Source of the DNA: Brassica napus
Taxonomy: Eukaryota; Streptophyta; Magnoliopsida; Brassicales; Brassicaceae
NCBI RefSeq assembly: GCF_020379485.1
Contig: NC_063447.1
Span: 56,471,452-56,535,451, forward strand
Direction: 5' to 3'
DNA length: 64,000 nt
The notes beneath the pieces are model-generated. The model ran no database searches and had not been told where the DNA came from. It saw only the letters and a program-made list of their open reading frames with translations. A program made the translations under genes and the position numbers. Of this stretch, positions 59,584 through 64,000 are shown piece by piece. Every line of letters starts with the position of its first letter. Position 1 is the stretch's first letter.

Positions 59584-60599
59584 GCGCATCTCCAAAAACA
59601 CTCTATAATTTCAAATATAATTTTTTTTGTTCTACAAAAAGAAACTTCAAAACTTCAAATTTGAAGTTTCATATTTTTGTTTGCATTTTGGTCCCTACAA
59701 TTACACATCACATTTATAATTCTTAAATATTTTCTCGTTTGATCCTTAAAATTTTGATATCTCATAAAAATTTCAGTTTTTTTTTTATAAATTTAATTTT
59801 TACACATAAAATTAAAGAAAAAATTATGATTAGATTTAAAATATTTTAAAACTAAATTTAGACAACAACAAATAAAAGAAACTTAAAACAAAAAAAAAAG
59901 CTTTTAAAAATTACATGAAATATAACTATTACACAAATTTAAATATTACAACAATCTTGATGGGTAAATTTGATCAGGAACCTCCACAATCTCGAAAATA
60001 TTGTACAAACAAATTTTGTAACCGAAGATGGTTGTTGTTGTTTTGATGTCTTTTTGTAAGATTCTTTTTTATTCAGATCGAATGTAATCATTGAGTATTA
60101 ATATCATCAATAGAAGTTAAGTATTTTTAGCAATATTTATTTTCTTCTTTTACTTTCTTTTTCAGATCTAATTTATTTACAAGTTTAAGATCTCCAGATT
60201 TCAACAATTTTTAGTTTGTAGTCTACAAACTAAAAATAAAAAAAGTCATTTTTACTTCAAAATGCATTAGTTGATCATATATGTATTACAAAAATAATTT
60301 TATGAAATAATGATATTTTTTTTGAAGTTTAATATTAACTATGTTATTTGTATTTAAAAGTTTAGTTTTAATTTAAATTTTTATTAATTAATATTGTTGT
60401 AGTATTTTTATACATGTGCTTAGTTATTTACAAAAGTTTTATGAATTTAAATTAATTATGACAAATAAAAAGACCATAGTATAAAATACATATAATTTTG
60501 AAGTTAAATTTGAAATTTTGTTTTTGGATAAGAACACATTTAAACTTCAAATATAGAATTTTGGAAACTTCGTAATAGAGTGTATTTTTGGAGATGCTC
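59584..60599. mobile_element. Harbinger-like TIR element, about 1 kb, non-autonomous
   Basis: Ends GCGCATCTCCAAAAACACTC at left and, in complement, GAGCATCTCCAAAAATACAC at right. The arms continue with inverted AAACTTCAAATTTGAAGTTT-type motifs. Flanks TCA and TTA fit a decayed three-base duplication. The AT-rich interior has no transposase. Confidence 0.65.
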
Positions 60600-60884
60600 T
60601 TATAACTTCTGCCTCAGTCGATTTCACACAAATCCTTTCTCAAACTAGGACTTGTCAAAGTGGAGAATCCCCATGGCCTGCTAAACACTTTCATGGTCTC
60701 CAAGACAAAACAAATGTTTAACACTTTAATTTATCTTTATTTAAGGTTTTAAATATCTTGATTTAAACTTTTTATTAGTAGTATTTTTATAAGTTTTTTG
60801 ATGGAAACAATTTTATATACATATGCAATATTTTTGGGTTTTTTTCAATTCAATTTATCAAAAAGATTTTAAACATTGTACACA

Positions 60885-62610
60885 TATATGCTCATGTAGA
60901 TGTAGATGTAGATGATACATCAGTTAATTTTGCTTACGAAGATACCATATATGTAATATTATTTTTAAAAATAAAAAAGTTGAGAGCAATTTTTTTATAG
61001 AAAATGTAAACGAATATATCTCTTATACAAGATTAAATTTTTAATTTTACTAAATAATGAAATTTATTAACATTTACTTTCCTAAAAATATATTTTTATA
61101 AAACAACTATTTTTTTATTTATTTTATTTTTAAAAAATATTGTACATGTGGCATTTTCGTCAGCAAAATTAGCTGGTATATCATCCACATCAGCAAAATT
61201 AGATGATACAACCGCTGATATAGCGACTTATATATGTTTTCGCCAAAAATTTAACATTATGTATGTTATTTAAATTATTCAAAAGTACATATATGTTTTT
61301 GCACGGTCATATAGTTCGGATATGAATTGATGGTTATGAAAAGACCATTTTCTCGTCTATATACAATATAAAAACATATCAAAATTAAAAAAAAAAACTA
61401 ATTGCTAAATAAAAAGATCTTATTTTTATAACAGAATGTTGAATAGTTTATACTTCTAATTTAGATCTTATTGTATATAGGAGGTTTATTGAATCAAATA
61501 TTCGAGTATATCCAAGATTCGAGTAAATCCAAGAAAATATGAGATTTGAGTAAATCTTACAAAAAATTTGTTACCATGTTTATGAGTTTTTGAAGAAATT
61601 TCAGAGTTTTTGTAGATTTTTTTTTTAAAATTTAAATATTTATTTAATATAATATTTTTCTTTTTAAAATTACCATAGCTCAATATTTTTATCGTTTTAA
61701 GAAACATATAAATATATAAAAAGAAATTGTATTTTCCCAAATATATGCTCATGTAGATGTAAATGATACGTCCGTTAATTTTGCTTATAAAGATACCACA
61801 TATATGATATTATTTTAAAAATAAAAAATAAAAATAGTTGAGAGCAATTTTCTTTTATAGAAAATGTAAACGAATATATCTCTTCTACAAGATTAAATTT
61901 TTAATTTTACTAAATAATGAAATTTATAACATTTACATTTACTAAAATTATATTTTTATAAAACAACTATTTTTATTTATTTTATTTTTAAAAAAATATT
62001 TTTATTTATTTTATTTTTTAAAAAATATTGTACATGTGGCATTCTCGTCAACAAAATTAGCTGGCATATCATCCACATCAGCAAAATTAGATGATACGTT
62101 CGCTGATAAGGTGACTTATATATGATTTCGTCAAAAAGTTAACATTATGTATGTTATTTGAATGATTCAAAATTACATATATGTTTTTGCACGATCATAT
62201 AAGTCGGATATGAATTAAACATATCGCGATATGTTGGTTATGAATAATGTCGTTTTCTCGTCTATATACAATATAAAAACATACCCAAAATTAAAAGATT
62301 AATTTCTAAATAAAAAGATCTTATTTTTAAAACAGAATGTTGAATAGTTTATACTTCTAATTTAGATCGTATTTTATATAGGAGGTTTATCGAATCAAAG
62401 ATTCGAGTACATCCAAGATTCGAGTATATCCAAGAAGATATGAGATTTGAGTAAATCTTAAAAAAGATTTTGTTACAATGTTTATGTGTTTTTGAAGAAA
62501 ATTTCAGAGTTTTGTAGAATTTTTTAAAATTTAAATATTTATTTACAATAATATTTTTATTTTTTAAATTACTATAGCTCGATATTTTTATCGTGTTATG
62601 AAACATATAA
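60885..62610. repeat. Tandem direct duplication, unit about 0.86 kb
   Basis: Unit one starts near 60887 (ATATATGCTCATGTAGATGT) and unit two near 61741. They stay alignable through ATATCTCTTATACAAGATTA (61018 and 61876), GTACATGTGGCATT (61142 and 62030), ACTTCTAATTTAGATC and GATTCGAGTA to about 62600, with small indels. Each holds the repeated CATCAGCAAAATTAG motif. No terminal structure or coding function was identified. Confidence 0.8.
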
Positions 62611-62904
62611 ATATATATAAAAAAATTGATTTTTAAATAATTGTTTTTACTTATTTTTTCATTTCAAATAATTTGTTTATTTTTGAAGATAAATATGAAG
62701 TGATTTTTAAAAAACCCTTTTTAGAAAGTTTCAAATACCATAATAGAACATCCTCTCATATCCTTGAGCCTATAAATAAGATCTCCACAGTCTTTGAAAG
62801 CATTTCGAAATCATCAAAAACCCATAAATTCGGATCCGGATCCGGGTATTGGCCCAAAAAAGCCCAGGTGTACTTTCCGTTTCCGTCCCGCTTCATTTAG
62901 GAGA

Positions 62905-64000
62905 ATGAATACTCCATTCGCATTTCCAGACCTTAACCGCTCGCCCCCCGCCGCCGCGATGATGTCACTGCCTCCGAGACTACACGTCAAGGCCGAACCA
63001 ATTGACGATCCTACCCCTCCTCCTACTCTCACCCCCTCCGATATCTGCGCCGAATACTACAGCCTCTGCGAACGTGTCGCTTCCGCATTGGCAGAGCGAA
63101 ACGCCGCCCCCCTCCTCTCCAAACCGGATTCCAATCCCCTCGCGATCGTCCCCGTACCGGACGAAAAACCCCGCCTCCACCCTCCTCCACCGATCCAAAC
63201 CCCGCCGGGATCAGGAGACAGCGGCGCTCTCTCCTCCCGCCTCCCGCCGAAGTTCCAGAGACCGCAGGAGCTCGCGAGGGTCGCCTCCCTAGGGCGCGAA
63301 GACCATATACACCGCAGAGAGATCGTGAAACGGACTCGAGCGATCTACGACGCTCTCCGCCTCCATATAATCGCGGAGGAGATGCGGCTCCCCGGTCGGC
63401 GGCGTAAACCTAGAGCCGATTACAAGGCCTCGACTCTGATGAGGGAGCGCGGACTGTGGCTGAACCAGGACAAACACGTCGTGGGTTTGATTCCCGGCGT
63501 TGAGATTGGAGACATGTTTCTTTACCGTTTGGAGCTATGTGTGGTTGGCCTACACGGCCAGCCGCAAGCTGGGATTGATTATCTAACGGCTCACCGGAGC
63601 TCAAACGGTGAGCCTATAGCCACTAGCATTATCGTCTCAGGCGGTTACGAGGACGATGAGGATACAGGGGAGGTTCTTGTTTACTCAGGGCACGGTGGGC
63701 AGGACAAACTCCACAGGCAGTGTCAGCACCAGAGGCTGGAAAGTGGGAACCTTGCGATGGAGAGGAGTATGCATTACGGTATCGAAGTTAGGGTGATTCG
63801 TGGGTTTAAGTATGATAACGTCGTTAGCTCGAAGGTGTATGTGTACGATGGGTTGTATAGGATTGTAGAGTACTGGTTTGATGTTGGCAAGTCAGGGTTT
63901 GGGGTGTTTAAGTTTAAGTTAGTTAGGATCGAAGGACAGGGTGAGATGGGGAGTAGGAGGATGAAGTTTGCTCAAGCGCTTAGAACTAAGCCCTTGGCGG
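62905..64000 (+). CDS. SUVH2/SUVH9-type histone-methyltransferase-like protein, 5' part (runs off the window)
   Basis: An open frame of 365 codons from ATG at 62905 reaches the window edge without an intron, as expected for the intronless SUVH2/9 genes. Seen: a proline-rich N-terminus, RPQELARVASLGREDHIHRR, a two-helix region, then the SRA/YDG domain from about residue 190 (GVEIGDMFLYRLELCVVGLHGQPQAG, GEPIATSIIVSGGYEDDEDT, SGHGGQ, ERSMHYGIEVRVIRG). In Arabidopsis SUVH2 and SUVH9 bind methylated cytosine through SRA, lack methyltransferase activity and recruit Pol V in RNA-directed DNA methylation. Pre-SET and SET lie outside the window. Position favours SUVH2 (recalled as At2g33290). Confidence 0.9.
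   Translation, partial: MNTPFAFPDLNRSPPAAAMMSLPPRLHVKAEPIDDPTPPPTLTPSDICAEYYSLCERVASALAERNAAPLLSKPDSNPLAIVPVPDEKPRLHPPPPIQTPPGSGDSGALSSRLPPKFQRPQELARVASLGREDHIHRREIVKRTRAIYDALRLHIIAEEMRLPGRRRKPRADYKASTLMRERGLWLNQDKHVVGLIPGVEIGDMFLYRLELCVVGLHGQPQAGIDYLTAHRSSNGEPIATSIIVSGGYEDDEDTGEVLVYSGHGGQDKLHRQCQHQRLESGNLAMERSMHYGIEVRVIRGFKYDNVVSSKVYVYDGLYRIVEYWFDVGKSGFGVFKFKLVRIEGQGEMGSRRMKFAQALRTKPLA

Overview
The window is nuclear plant DNA from a Brassicaceae, most likely the genus Brassica. Five multi-exon genes resemble Arabidopsis genes I remember as lying in one run on chromosome 2, about At2g33205 to At2g33290: SERINC, mitochondrial HSP60-2, a HAD phosphatase, the atypical thioredoxin ACHT3 and a folate/biopterin-type transporter. 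The run ends at the right edge in the 5' part of a SUVH2/SUVH9-type gene. An unnamed membrane-protein gene between HSP60 and HAD fits the same run. Locus names come from memory and were not searched. The species and, if polyploid, the subgenome cannot be decided from the sequence.

Left part (1-17.4 kb). Two tandem S-protein-homologue (SPH) genes lie on the minus strand. The flank of the first holds a small MITE that the second lacks. The flank of the second is split by a Helitron (1955-15614), and comparison with the first copy shows the empty site. Nested in that Helitron is a 10.5 kb CACTA transposon (3745-14256) with matching termini, a TAA target duplication, an uninterrupted 1122-aa transposase, a 400-aa TnpA-like protein, and a third, oppositely oriented 482-aa ORF that resembles Athila-type retrotransposon ORF1. 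A GGATCC-rich hAT-like element and a palindromic element with telomere-like repeats follow.

Middle (17.5-33.1 kb). The conserved genes are SERINC (-), a degenerate HSP60 paralogue (-), a membrane protein (+), HAD (+) and ACHT3 (+). Just downstream of HSP60 is a small chimeric reading frame joining the N-terminus of ribosomal protein S3 to an HSP60-like tail. The HSP60 copy has a duplicated exon, substitutions at key ATPase positions and a lost splice donor.

Insertion block (33.2-56.3 kb). Between ACHT3 and the transporter lies about 23 kb of inserted DNA: a run of non-autonomous Helitrons in one orientation, three of them joined end to end; AT-rich minisatellites; captured or decayed gene fragments (an unidentified three-exon fragment, a coiled-coil fragment, a possible RopGEF exon and a DEAH helicase pseudogene like FASCIATED STEM 4); and an RPA1-like gene with two one-base homopolymer frameshifts.

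Right part (57-64 kb). The transporter gene (+) is followed by a Harbinger-like element, a tandem duplication of about 0.86 kb, and the 5' part of the SUVH2/9 gene. No tRNA, rRNA or CRISPR array was recognised. Exon limits were set by hand from GT/AG signals, frame and family similarity.
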